The notes below the pieces were generated by a model. It was not told the origin of the DNA. It worked only from the letters and a program-made list of their open reading frames with translations, and made no database searches. A program made the position numbers and the translations under genes. A DNA stretch of 64,000 nucleotides, taken from NCBI GenBank assembly GCA_963995505.1, contig OZ023193.1:5230521-5294520 (forward strand), written 5' to 3'. This document shows positions 11,746-22,479 of the stretch, piece by piece (within the stretch, counting starts at the first letter, position 1; every line of letters starts with the position of its first letter). The stretch comes from Hypericum androsaemum (taxonomy: Eukaryota; Streptophyta; Magnoliopsida; Malpighiales; Hypericaceae).

Positions 11746-12794
11746 AGCACAGATCGAGTTTTCGACCTGTCCATATTTTGTAAGGGGTGGTAGTGACAGA
11801 CTTAGAGGGGACACAATTTAGAACATATGTAGCGGTAAGGAACGCATCTCCATAAAAGGACATGTCAAGAAAGATCCTATTCCTTCTTTCTGCTACCCCA
11901 TTTTGTTGAGGTGTATAAGGAATGGACAACTAATGTTCAATTCCTTTTTCTTCACACAGAGCTTTAAATTCGTCAGAAAGACACTCACGACCACGATCAG
12001 TTAGTAAGGCCTTAATCTTTCGATCTAGTTGATTCTCAGCATGATTCATAAATATCTTGAAACAACTTATTGCTTCTGATTTGTGAGAAATCAAATAGAT
12101 TTGACCATATCTATTATAGTCATCTATACAAGTGATGAAATAATATGCTCCATGTCTTGCCCTCACATTCATTGGACCACAGATGTCAGAATTGACTAAT
12201 TGCAATGGATCATTGGCTCTTGTTCTCTTTCCAAATAGTTTTCTTGTCAATTTTCCTTCTAGACAACATTCGCAAGTAGGTAATATAGCCTTTTCTAAAT
12301 TACCCAACAGTCCTGCCTTAGCTAGACGATTCAAGCGATCTTGACCAATATGGCCCAATCTAGAATGCCACAGCACAACATCATCTTGAGACGTTTGCGA
12401 AGCAGTGACAAAGAAAAAAATTTGAATCAGGTAAATCACAAAGATCAACATTCATGATTAAGAAACTATCTGATTTATAACCAGAACCATAGAAAATATG
12501 TTCCAAAAATAACTGAACGAAATTATTCTCAAACAACCAACGAAAACTAAAAGACAACAAAGCTGAAACAGAAATTAAATTTTGGCAAATTTCTGGAGCA
12601 TATAACACATCATGTAGAAGTAGGGTGCGTCCTTCACGCACGCTCAATCTACATGTACCTATGTCATTGACATTTATGCGTGCGTTATTGCCAACATAAA
12701 TAGATTTTGCTCCAACCGGTAGTCGTCTAAATTCAGACAAAGTACCACGGTCCTTTGTCACATGGTCTGTCCCTCCTGAATCAATCACCCACAA
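11597..12794 (-). pseudogene. Protease, pre-integrase and integrase of copia element 1
   Basis: The minus strand starts with the protease active-site region LWVIDSGGTDHVTKD (usual form DSGAT/SDH). The pre-integrase zinc-binding block follows (LWHSRLGHIGQDRLNRLAK, then CECCLEGK). The integrase core comes next with SDICGPM, FITCIDDYNRY and the D-x35-E type block ending TPQQNGVAERRNR. Two overlapping frames (to 12381 and from 12451) show one frame change, and a TAG stop just before SIPYTPQQ splits the core. Within the element this follows gag and precedes RT. Confidence 0.88.
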
Positions 12795-12839
12795 AGGATG
12801 ACTTTCAGTTAGAAGGATAGTACTAGATACTTACAATTT

Positions 12840-13668
12840 ACTCATATATGAGTGAATAAGATGTACTTTTTTTTTCTCATTGCAATCTTTTGCAAAGTGA
12901 CCCTTCTGTTGACAATTGAAATATTTTACTTTTAAAATGTTGTACTTTTATTCTTTCTTCTTTCCAGAACTATTCTCATTAGTTCCAGAAGTTTCAGCTT
13001 TGTTCTTCTTGTTTTCCCAGCTTTTCTTACCCTTGCCCTTTTGACCCATCTTCCTCTTGCCCCCTATGAAGCCTGATCCAATCATATGTGCTTTTGGGTA
13101 GACTCTAATTGCTAGGAGGTGATCCTCTTCTAGCTCGAGGTGACGGGACATGTCATCAAATGTCGTAACATTATCAGTATGGGTTAGAGTCATTTTCATG
13201 TGTTCCCAACTTGTAGGCAGGGAACGAATGACAGATTGGATCTGCTGCTCATTACTAAGCACGTGGCCAGCCTCAGCTAGCCCACTGATCATATTTGACA
13301 TCTGCCTGAGATGCATTTTTATCGAATGATCGGGACGCTTTTTGTAGGTATCAAACCTTATAGTAAAAGCTCACAGCTTTGAAACAGAAAGCTTCTCGAA
13401 TCTTTCTTTAAGTGCATCCCACAGGTCTTTGGCATTTTCAAACGTACGAAATTGCCTAATGATGTCATCCATCATGGCATGTCTTTATCACGCCTGTGCT
13501 GAGGGTGTTGCCAGTTTCAGGTTCGATCATAATTTTACTTATGATCTCAAGAACATCTTGCTCTTCTAGTACATACTGGATCTTCATACTCCAGTTATCA
13601 TAATTATCACCATTGAGCTTCAAATCCTTATTGAGCTCGGTGATAATTGATTTTGAAAGAATCGGCAT
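12840..13668 (-). pseudogene. Gag of copia element 1
   Basis: The minus-strand frame opens MPILSKSIITELNKDLKLNG, a typical copia Gag N terminus, with LNGDNYDNWSMKIQYVLEEQ. A frame break occurs near 13465. The second part carries the Gag core (MHLRQMSNMISGLAEAGHVL, IRSLPTSWEHMKMTLTH) and a lysine-rich tail. A CCHC zinc knuckle follows at about 12860-12930, reading YFNCQQKGHFAKDC. The first cysteine is replaced by tyrosine, one base from TGT. Gag would form the particle that packages element RNA. Confidence 0.82.
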
Positions 13669-13786
13669 GACTATTAGGAATCATAAAAAAATGTGTGAGG
13701 AGTATGTTTCAGCAAATACATTATAATTTATATACGTTCATAACTTTAAGCGATATAAAGTTTTCAATTAACCTCGAATTCGAAGT

Positions 13787-14048
13787 AGTTCACGGGCATG
13801 TTTTCCCTCACCCTCCGAGAATTAATTTCAAACTTTAAACGTTCAAAATTCGTTGATAGTAAATTCAAGTGGATATTTCACATGGTAATAATTAGCAAAT
13901 AAATTATTTAATTACAGAGTTCACGGGCATGTTTTCCCTCATCCTCCGAGAATTAATTTCAAGCTTTAAACGTTCAAAATTCGTTGATAGTAAATTCAAG
14001 TGGATATTTCACATGGTAATAATTAGCAAATAAATTATTTAATTACAG
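13787..14048 (-). repeat. 131-bp tandem duplication in the leader of copia element 1
   Basis: The segment starting AGTTCACGGGCATGTTTTCC at 13787 is repeated at 13918 with an exact 131-bp period and only a few differences. Both copies end in TTTAATTACAG. It lies between gag and the pre-gag frame. Near-identity indicates a more recent event than the pol duplication. Confidence 0.9.
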
Positions 14049-14147
14049 AAGCACACATGCGTTTTTATTACAACCATGAAAATACCTGAAGTTTTATACA
14101 CATATGTACAAAAAACTTCTAACAAGACTTAAACCCATATAAAAGAT

Positions 14148-14660
14148 CTATGCATTATTAAAGACAATGTTTCTATATATGACGCGGACTGGCACAGAGT
14201 TCATGATTGTCCATTTGCTAGGATAAGGGAATTCGAAAATAGATCCTCGAGTGCAAAAGCGATGTACTTCACGTCCACTTCGCAACTTCATTGACTTATT
14301 ATGAGAAATTTCCTCTAAAATTCTCATTCTACTCAGATATGAAATAAGACGTTCCACAGCTTTTCTATGAGTATTCCCAGTATCAGGAGACAGGAAAATT
14401 TCAACATTTTCTGTAATCTTCAGTGTAGCGAGAAGATCAGTAAACATCAACAGCCAGTTATATCTGTTGTTATAACCCCCAGCCAAGATACATTCTTGTA
14501 TCTCATTGTGAACTGAAACAATATGCTTGGTAAACACTTGTTCGTTATCTTTATGCACCCACCGAGAGATACGACGCTTTAATATCTTTTGGCGCGTGTT
14601 GTTTGCCATTGCAACAAGTTCAGGCTTGACACACTTTCTTGGACAACACATCATCTTCAT
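14148..14660 (-). CDS. Extra open reading frame upstream of gag, unknown product
   Basis: This frame encodes up to 170 residues on the same strand as gag, inside the element. A likely internal start is MANNTRQKILKRRISRWVHK. The product is basic at the N terminus, with a middle rich in leucine and isoleucine (LLMFTDLLATLKITENVEIF) and a C-terminal stretch FEFPYPSKWTIMNSVPVRV. I recognise no Gag, Pol or envelope domain and no clear membrane helix. It is uninterrupted although every other frame of the element is broken. It could be a captured host exon set, a lineage-specific leader frame, or chance in degraded DNA. Copia elements normally have only leader sequence here. Confidence 0.4.
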   Translation of the reverse strand: MKMMCCPRKCVKPELVAMANNTRQKILKRRISRWVHKDNEQVFTKHIVSVHNEIQECILAGGYNNRYNWLLMFTDLLATLKITENVEIFLSPDTGNTHRKAVERLISYLSRMRILEEISHNKSMKLRSGREVHRFCTRGSIFEFPYPSKWTIMNSVPVRVIYRNIVFNNA

Positions 14661-15624
14661 TGATAAACTGCATCATAATGCAAGTCATTTTGTTCAACTC
14701 ATAAGTAGTCCCAAATGATAAAAATCACAATTTTAATCATAACAATGAAGAAGTGCATAAAGAATATTCACAATATAGCCTTTTATTGCGTGATCTTTTT
14801 TTTAAGTCTTGTAACCTTCCATATTTTTAGTGTCTTTAAGTTTTAAAATATTGGAAGGAATATATTTTAAAACTTGTTCTAAAACATATATTTTAGTTTT
14901 ATCAAATTATCATAATAATTTTCCAAACCAAAAATATTAAAAAGATTTCTTAAAATCTTTTTAATACTTAATCTTATTGAATAAACTGATATTTTATTCA
15001 ATAAGGCACAAAACAACCGCAAGCTCACATAACCTTCTTCTTCTTCTTTTTTTGGTCTGGCTCGTTCGGCCCAATTTCTAGGTTTTTATGACTAAATACA
15101 GATTAGTCCATATACTTCCTTTCGTTTGTAAATAAGGACAGATTCCTTATTCTCCTTCGGTGTGCATAATATCCGTTTAGTTCTTAGGCATTTTATGCGT
15201 TTACGAGTAAGGACATGATTCTTACACGCGTTCAGAAGGGCAAAAAAATCATTTTAGTCCTTACAGATTTAACGCGTGTGCGAATAAGGACAGCGCCCTT
15301 AAACACGTTCATCGTGCACATTACATATCAGTCCCAAGGAGTTTCTAGCATTTGCACAGAAGTACAAAATCCTTTGCGTTTCACGTAATAAATTTAGTTT
15401 AATGCCGAACATTCTATACGTGTGCAAATAAAGACAGAATCATGTAAAAAATGTACATAATTCAAATTTTAGTTCAATCACTTGTACTTACCCATTTATG
15501 CACTCAAGGATAACAGATTCATTATTTTTTCAGAACACTATAATGAAATCCGATTTTTGAACTAAAAAACATTCCAATGTTTTTATTTTCAAAAAAAATC
15601 ACCTACCAGAACAAGAACCTATCA
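14661..15624 (-). other. Untranslated leader of copia element 1
   Basis: Internal region between the primer binding site and the pre-gag frame. It is A+T-rich with several recurrences of words like TAAGGACAG...TTCTTA (15120-15430), suggesting small degenerate tandem units. No gene seen. Confidence 0.55.
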
Positions 15625-15638
15625 AGCTCTGATACCAA
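15625..15638 (-). other. Primer binding site of copia element 1
   Basis: On the minus strand TTGGTATCAGAGCT follows directly after the 5' LTR. TGGTATCAGAGC is complementary to the 3' end of plant initiator methionine tRNA and is the usual primer site of copia elements. Confidence 0.9.
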
Positions 15639-16163
15639 TGAAAGTTTTCATAATAATCATTGATCACAATCATATAATTAACAACCTTAGATTAAATAAA
15701 TGAACGAATTCATTTAAACGTAAATATACTTACTTGTTGAAGCACAGTATTCACAGGATCGTAACAAGATTTGTTACCGGTCGATTCTTGCCCACGAATA
15801 ATCGTAGCAAGAACAATTTCCACGACTAAATACCTCGGAGTCAAATTGAGAAATCTCAGATTAAATTAGTAATTTATCCTTTTTAATGTGTGTGGCCATC
15901 GATGAACTTATCACCCCATCTTTACCTTTTAAAGGGAAATCATTTTCCCTTGTCACCGCCAAAATGGTGGTCCTTCCACCAAGTGTCATGTGAAAACAAA
16001 AGTTTCTTACACAACACCACTTGGTGGTGTACAAGCTACCATAGTAGCTTTTTCGGGTAATAAAAACGTGGCAACAAGGCCACTTGAAGATGGTCCAAAA
16101 AATATGGGCTTTTATTTGCCATATCAAGGCCCATATGAAAAATCATGGGTGTAAAACCCAACA
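15639..16163 (-). repeat. 5' LTR of copia element 1
   Basis: 525 bp, starting TGTTGGGTTTTACACCC on the minus strand and ending GAAAACTTTCA. Paired with 7619-8139. It would carry the element promoter. Flanked on the right by the target duplication GAAAG at 16164-16168. Confidence 0.92.
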
Positions 16164-16278
16164 GAAAGTATTGGGTTGAAATTTTGTGAAAGTAAAAAAA
16201 ATTATCAAAAGAGTCGTGCTTAAAATATGCCGATATAATTTCGGATATTAGAGCTTAAAAAAATTGTAGCATAACTAC

Positions 16279-16907
16279 TTGTTTCATCTCTCTTTTTATA
16301 AAAATTTATCTACACATGTTCAAACTTTAAATTTTATTTTCTTAAAATCTAAGTTTTCAAATCTGTCTTATTTGCCCTCCTACTATATATCTCAACCTTC
16401 AAAATGCCTCGAGAATTTTTTCAATGAAATTGAAGATGGAGTGTTTTCTTTGGATCGCCCTAATCAGGTCCGTCATGCTTGAAGAATGGGACCCGCTTAT
16501 GTGGGATTTACGATGGAACAGGTTGAGCAGCTGTTTCTAAACTGCCCCAAAGAATGGGACCTGGCTAATTTGGAACTTCTTCACCAAGTGTGTTGGGGTC
16601 AGCTGGTGTGGTGGAAGGAATATGTCTACTGCACTTGCGGAATGGATGGGTCTTGGTGTGGCTTGAATGTGGGAGAAGGTTGGTTTGTCTTTATCCGCGG
16701 CAGTAATGTGGATCATTTGGATGCACCGAAATTGTTTGATTTTTTATAGTGCCAACTTTGACATCGAACTTCTCCGGCATTCAATCCTAAGATGAACTCA
16801 TTAGTGGTATTTTGATCCGATAACACTGGGGGCTTCGGCAAACTGGACATTTTGTTACTTCTTGGTGCAAATCGGGATCGCTTGTGATTCCAGAATAGAT
16901 TTGTTTT
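16279..16907 (+). other. Region between two LTR elements with an unrecognised open frame
   Basis: Two open stretches in the same frame (16279-16482 and 16486-16749) are separated by one stop. The second reads MGPAYVGFTMEQVEQLFLNC and ends HLDAPKLFDFL. It is rich in tryptophan, cysteine and glycine, unlike the surrounding A+T-rich DNA, so it may be a fragment of a real gene. I do not recognise the family. Confidence 0.25.
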
Positions 16908-17196
16908 TGTTAGAGATGTCGAAAAATTAAAGAGGAAATGATTTATGGACTTGTTTCCTATTTTATTCGGACTAGGTTTTGGACTCCTAATTTGACCTAG
17001 ATAGCTTACTTGATGTACAAGGGTTTGCCTCTATATAAAGGCATGTTACCCTAAGGTTTTATATATCTTTGTGACTCGGATCCATTAATAAAATTTCTCC
17101 TTTCTCACCGTGAACGTAGGCACTAGGCCGAACCATGTTATCTCTTGTGTCGTGTTCTTTGCTAATTTTGTTCTCTTGGTTGCTGAATTCTTAACA
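16908..17196 (+). repeat. 5' LTR of the gag-only element
   Basis: 289 bp. A TATA box (CTATATAAAG, 17031-17040) and a downstream AATAAAA at 17087-17093 give the expected promoter and polyadenylation signals. Ends TG...CA intact. Confidence 0.92.
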
Positions 17197-17197
17197 A

Positions 17198-17211
17198 TTG
17201 GTATCAGAGCC
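17198..17211 (+). other. Primer binding site of the gag-only element
   Basis: TTGGTATCAGAGCC begins two bases after the LTR end and is complementary to the 3' end of initiator methionine tRNA. Confidence 0.9.
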
Positions 17212-17221
17212 AGGTTGGAGG

Positions 17222-18762
17222 ATGATGGATGGCGCGAAGTTTGCTCTTGTGAAGTTCGATAGTTCTTCAAAATTTGGGTTATGGCAAAGGCGTGTCAAGG
17301 ATCTCCTCGTGCAATAAGGGATGGTCATCGCGCTCTCGGAGAAGAAGCCTGAGAAGATGGAGGAGCAAAAGTGGAAGGAGATGGGGGCCAAGGCGGTGGC
17401 GACAATTCACTTGTACTTGGCGGATGATGTGATGTATCACGTCATGGATGAGGAGTCACCAGCTAAGGTATGAAAGAAATTGGAGGCAAGGTATATGTCT
17501 AAGTCTTTGTCGAACAAGCTTTATCTTAAGCAAAGATTGTACGGGCTCCAGATGAAGGAGGGCTCGAATTTGAGCCAACACATTAATGGTTTCAGTCAAC
17601 TTGTGAGCGACTTGAGAAAGGTTGATGTGAAGTTCGAGGAAGAAGACAAAGCATTGTTGCTGCTGAATTCTTTACCTGGCTCCTACGAAAATTTGTTTCA
17701 ACTCTAACTTGGGGGAAGGAGTCCCTGGTGTTGGAAGATATCACAAGTGCTCTGCTAGGGTTTCATCAAAGAAGGAAAATTGGCGATGAACAAGCGGAAG
17801 GGCTGGCTGTGAGGGGTAGCCATGGTGATCGTAGTGGGGCAAAAGACGGGAAAGGATCCAAGTCGTGGTCAAGGAGGTTCAAGAGAAATTACTTCGAGTG
17901 CGGAGAAAAAGGGCACGTGAAGAAGGATTGTTCAAAAAGAACTCGGGATCGCGAGGAAAAAGGATTAGGTTCCGTGAATGTGGCCTCCCATTCGGACGGG
18001 TCAGATGGTGATCTTCTTTCTGTTTTGTCAAGTCCAAAGCATTCTGATTCCTGGATTTTGGAAAGCGCTTGCTCTTTCTACATGACGCCCAAGAGAAGGT
18101 TGTTCGATACCTACAAGTTCGTTGATTCAGGTATGGTGACTATGGGTGATGGTTCTACTTGCAGAATTGCTAGCATATGTGATATCCAAATCAAGATGTG
18201 GGATGGTGTTGAGAGAAAATTGTGTGGGGTTAGGCATATTCCGAAGTTGGAGGAGAATTTGATCTCGTTAGGAGCCTTGAATTATATTAGGTACAACTAT
18301 AACATTGTAGACGGGCTAATGGAGGTGGAGAAGGATGCTACGGTGGTGATGAAGGGTGAAAGGAATGCTAGGAACACCTACAGATTAGTGGGGAACACAG
18401 TTGTAGGTGGAGTCACATCGTTAAGTTCCGATAGAGGGGAGAAAAGCTCTTGTGTGATGGAGCGAAAGCTTGACATGAATGGTTTGAGTAGAGTTGGGAT
18501 TCGCGGAGACAAAGTTAGCAAGTTTCCACTATGGTTGTCTAAAGAGACGTGTACGTCAAAGGTGTTGGGTAGGTTTTGCATGAGGAATGCAAAGCTATTG
18601 GTAGCACCATGGGCGAATCGGGTATCTCACTCAAGGCCAAACGGTGGAGTTCATGGCATGTCGAGGGTTCTACTTGGTGGAACAAAAGGTTGCCCTTTGT
18701 ATGCTATGGCATGTAGCATTGGTATGAGGCAAAAAGGACGCATGGGGCTGATCGAAAAATAG
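17222..18762 (+). pseudogene. Gag-protease frame of the short LTR element
   Basis: The frame begins MMDGAKFALVKFDSSSKFGL, the usual copia Gag opening, and continues through KLEARYMSKSLSNKLYLKQR and NSLPGSYENLF. In-frame stops are TAA near 17315 and TGA near 17472. A one-base loss around 17700 shifts the frame, after which VLEDITSALL and a knuckle YFECGEKGHVKKDC follow; the first knuckle cysteine is missing. The protease region reads DSWILESACSFYMTPKRRLF: the catalytic DSG triad is ESA, so no protease activity is expected. The last 120 residues, after GNTVVGG, have no recognisable domain. Gag in such elements could let the RNA be packaged by a partner's machinery, but this copy cannot make full-length Gag. 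Confidence 0.85.
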
Positions 18763-19081
18763 AGGACGTGTCTATTAGTCGCAAAGTTGCTTCAGCAAGT
18801 GGACTTGCTAGTTAGGGTTCAATGGAGATTGGAGGGAATAGGCCAAGCAAGCTCGGAAGCTCGAGCTTGAGGGCTGACTCCATGTGATTGAACGAAAAAA
18901 GGTGGTGAGAAAGTTGAGATGGTATTATTGATGGCGGTGTATTGATGGTCAAGGTGGAGCTGGTAGAGTCGATTTGGTTTCTCAAGTTCTCATGGTTCTT
19001 CATGTGGTGGTATTTCATCAAGGTGGAGTTTGTTGAAGTTCGGATGGAGCTTCATGGTTCGTCCACAAAATGATTTCTCGC

Positions 19082-19382
19082 CAAGGTGGAGATTGTTAGA
19101 GATGTCGAGAAATTAAAGAGGAAATGATTTATGGGCTTGTTTCCTATTCTATTCGGACTAGGTTTTGTACTCTTAATTTGACCTAGATAGTTTACTTGAT
19201 GTACAATGGTTTGCCTCTATATAAAGACATGTTACCCTAAGGTTTTATATAGTTTTGTGACTCGGATCCATCAATAAAATTTCTCCTTTCTCACCGTGGA
19301 CGTAGCCACTAGGCCGAACTACGTTATCTCTTGTGTCATGTTCTTTGCACGTTTTGTTCTTTTGGTTGCTGAATTCTTAACA
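19082..19382 (+). repeat. Polypurine tract and 3' LTR of the gag-only element
   Basis: CAAGGTGGAGAT at 19082-19093 abuts the LTR at 19094-19382 (289 bp). The LTR keeps TATA and AATAAA signals. It is followed by the target duplication GTTTT. Confidence 0.92.
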
Positions 19383-19387
19383 GTTTT

Positions 19388-20159
19388 ATTGTAATAGGGG
19401 AATGTGAGTGTATTTGAATGTCGTATGTAGTCTTATCGACAATTATTTTTTCATAGCTGCGATTTTTTCTATTAGATTTTGTCGTGGTAAAATTTTACTG
19501 AGATCGGTGACTACACTTGTTACTTCTCTGGTACGGGGTCAATTTGCACCGCTCTTAAGGGGGAATGAAATCGTCTTGTACATGCTGTTCCACAAATATG
19601 AATACAACTTTACTTCCAAAAAAAAACTTAGTTTTCGTGGGGAAATGGATATAAAAGACTATTTAAAATTAATAAGAAGAAACAAAAAAATGTAGCATAT
19701 ATATATTGCCGATTGGTACCGAAGATCTTTACACTGGTTGTTCACGATTTCTGTTGGATCCTTTCAGGGACATATCCAGACCAACTTGATGTACAAAGTG
19801 AATAAAAAAGGACACGTGCGTATTGGAAGAGTTGCACCCGATTGTTACCCATTTTTAATATTATAACTTTCACGGAAATTAGAAATTCCAAGTTGCAATA
19901 ATATCCGGACCAACTTGGAGTTCAAATTTGCTCAAATTACTTATATTTGGTGGGGTTATTTCCGGAAAATTGGAGCTCGGTGTTTTGTATATATTTTTTA
20001 CAGAGTGCTGTGTATACGCGGTACAATACTGTTTCGGGGATACCATGTTTTCTTCATTGGATTGTATCATAATAAGATTATAATAAAGTTGAACGTTGTA
20101 TATCGTGCAAGAAAATTCTGCACTCATTAAATTGTAGATATTATATTAATCAACAAAAC
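19388..20159. other. Spacer of the F-box array
   Basis: No gene supported. Blocks at 19430-19520 (TTTTTTCTATT, GAGATCGGTGACTACACT) and 20128-20175 resemble 52270-52440 downstream of the intact F-box gene, which suggests this is spacer from the duplicated F-box unit. Confidence 0.35.
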
Positions 20160-20660
20160 CTTACTTATATAAAAAAGTTTGTAACGCCCCGGAAACGTGA
20201 AACCCACTTTTCCAACGCACATGAATAGAAAAAGTATTTAAGTATATATTAAATAATTAAAAACTCGCACTTTACTTTATCCAATATAATAATTTTTAAT
20301 AAATATAAAAAATAAAAATGCTATAAAAAATTTGGTGTTATAAGGCCTGAATATATCTATAGGCTCAGTTAAATAAAGCCCAAGTAGGCAAGTACGTCTT
20401 TTTTTTTTTGGGGTGAAAAAGAACACATGACCTCATCCTCAAGGATCAGACACAACACAGCACACGTGAAGCTTCCATCTCTTATTTTTTACTAGAAGGT
20501 TAGGTCTATCTAAGGAACTTGCAGGAAAAGCACCTCTTCGCCGATCCAACGGCCTCCGACACATAATTTCTTTCCCCGGAAGGTCAAAAAGAAGGGTTTT
20601 TATGGATTTCTGTTCAAAGTTTTTCATCTTTCTTCCAAATTGGAAATTTTGTGTTTAATT
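20160..20660 (+). promoter_or_regulatory. Duplicated upstream region of the F-box unit (copy 2)
   Basis: Collinear with the region upstream of the intact F-box gene (46370-46573 joined to 47943-48230). Shared blocks include AAAACTCGCACTT, AGTTAAATAAAGCCCAAGTA, GGTTAGGTCTATCTAA and TCGCCGATCCAAC. A G-box CACGTG is kept at 20463-20468. The downstream F-box relic at 24032 may be what is left of its gene. The copy lacks the Mutator-like insertion seen at 46574, so it serves as a related empty site. Confidence 0.65.
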
Positions 20661-20679
20661 TTACTTGGGAAAAAATCAA

Positions 20680-22080
20680 TGGGTTTGTTTAATTTTACTT
20701 GGGAAAACTACAATTTAGTACTATATAGTATCACATTTTTCATGATAGGATCATATTTAAAAAACCCATCAATGAGATCCAAGTTATTTTGAGAATTTAT
20801 CAAGTTACAGTCTCGCTCAGGCCCGAACAATTTCCGAACCTAGCTGACCGCCATGATGCTTTTTTGTTATGACGTGGCAAGTGAATGGGTGACTTAACAG
20901 ATGAATCATCTTCTCGGTTAATTTTAACAAATCAGTCCCCCATTTTTTTATTTGCTTTTTTTTTTTTAAAGGAAACGAACCAAGTACATTATAGATCATG
21001 TAGGAAAATTTGTGAACAGTAGAGCATCCAGCTCTTCTGGGGGAACTACAACTCAGTCCCCAGGAAGAGAACCGAGCCTGCAAGCCTTACAAACTCAATA
21101 AAGAACAATTAGGTAAATCATCCAGCAAAAATCTAATCCTAAATACAAGATGTTCGACGTGCCAAAAGACCATAAATGTTGGATCATTGACAAAATTTGC
21201 TCAAAAACTCTCTTTTTTCTTGTAAATCAAAAGCTGAGTGGGGGCAACTGTCTTCTTTCTCCCTCCTCCTTTCTTCTTCCTCATATTAAAAAATCCTCAA
21301 AAAGAAGATTTGTCACCGGGAAAGCCAAGCAGACCCATCTTCCATTACTTTCTAAGCCCAATACCCAAAGTTAACATCACCAACTAAATCACCCGAGAAC
21401 TAACAAATCGAACTACCAATCTAGCATTTACAAGCAAATCAAAGGTCTCAGGTCAGATTTCAAGCTAATCCGAAAAAGGGCTTTTGCCCAAAATATGTTT
21501 TTCCTTCCTCCTGGCGTCGCCATCTGCAAGGGAACTCCTCGACGGCCAACTTCTCGCCGGTACTGTCGGGTGTCGTCTACCGGCCAACACGCGACTCCAA
21601 CCTCTCCTTCGTCGGTTGGTGGCTTCGCCTCGTCTGGACTGCAAACTTCCCCAACCTTTGCCTAGACACCGAGACTGGAGCGTCGCCGACCGTCCCCAAA
21701 AGCTGAGCGTTGTCTGAACATTGAGGTGTTCTCAATCGAAAACCTAATTCATTTCCAAGTTCAGAAACCTAATTTGTTTGGTATCCTAGATAATTTGTTG
21801 TAAATGAACTTGGGTTCCGTTTCTTTCAGGTTCATGTTGTTCTTTTCTAATTATGGGGTGAATTGGTTAATGGTGGCCCAAAGTTTGTTTCTGAGGGAGA
21901 AGAGGGGCGTGGGAAAAAAAATTGGGATTTTTATGAGATTTACCTTCAAGACAACTCATCACATCAAACTAAACATGTCGTTTTGATGATGTGGCGGTCG
22001 AGGTGGACCAGATTAATGATTTTTAAACTACATAGTCTTATCACAAAAAATACGATACCACATGATACTCAACTGTACTG
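20680..22080. mobile_element. Possible Mutator-like element with eroded inverted repeats
   Basis: The left side (AATTTAGTACTATATAGTATC and following) and the reverse complement of about 22000-22060 resemble each other. Both resemble the termini of the Mutator-like element at 46574-47933. A GC-rich stretch at 21490-21715 inside differs in composition from its surroundings and could be captured gene sequence. I could not fix the ends or find a 9-bp target duplication. Confidence 0.25.
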
Positions 22081-22479
22081 TTTTTATTTTAGCTTTGTGT
22101 TTAATCTAGATCCCTCCAAAACGCTCGCTCTCCCCTCATCTTCTCCTCTCACCACCTAGCAAAATAAAACAGAGAGAAAAAGACAGTTTTTTTATAAGTT
22201 AAATTTTATTACTCTTCAAAAAAATTCGAAAGATGTTACACAACAATGGGAGCAAGATAAAACCTATCAAAGTAACTAACTATAAGATAAATACTATCTA
22301 ACTCCCAAATCTAAAATCTATTAAATAACCAAACCTAAAAAGTACATCTACCAAGCATCCAGTACATCTACCAAGGCAAAACCAAAAAGGACAAATGTAA
22401 GAATTGAGAAACTAAAGTGATAATCTCCTAAAGTTTAAAGGAGCAATTGGCATGTCTTAACAAAATTGGAGGGCAAAAT
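22081..22479. other. Intergenic, no feature seen
   Basis: A+T-rich DNA with a small duplication of AGTACATCTACCAAG near 22340-22375. No coding support. Confidence 0.35.

Larger units (their letters stand above)
7619..16163 (-). mobile_element. Complete Ty1/copia LTR retrotransposon, inactivated
   Basis: Two direct repeats of about 520 bp bound an 8.5-kb element. The 5-bp target duplication GAAAG is present at 7614-7618 and 16164-16168. On the minus strand the order is 5' LTR, primer binding site, long leader, gag, protease, integrase, reverse transcriptase, RNase H, polypurine tract and 3' LTR. Integrase before RT defines Ty1/copia. The wording of the domains is close to the TNT1-94 type of plant Pol polyprotein. 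All coding segments carry stops or frame changes, and part of the integrase-RT spacer is duplicated. An extra open frame sits between the leader and gag. Confidence 0.93.
16908..19382 (+). mobile_element. Short non-autonomous copia-type element with gag and protease only
   Basis: Two 289-bp LTRs (TGTTAGAGATG...TTCTTAACA) enclose 1.9 kb of internal DNA. The target duplication GTTTT is perfect (16903-16907 and 19383-19387). The initiator-Met-tRNA type primer site and an AAGGTGGAGAT polypurine tract are in place. The interior encodes gag, a zinc knuckle and a protease-like region, with no integrase, RT or RNase H. It fits the class of terminal-repeat retrotransposons retaining GAG. It would need an autonomous partner for reverse transcription. 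By eye the LTRs differ at about 20 of 289 positions. Confidence 0.9.

Noticed and set aside
15625..17211. Possible tRNA sequences around the GGTATCAGAGC motifs
   Set aside because: These are primer binding sites complementary to initiator tRNA and lie next to LTRs; no cloverleaf can be drawn.
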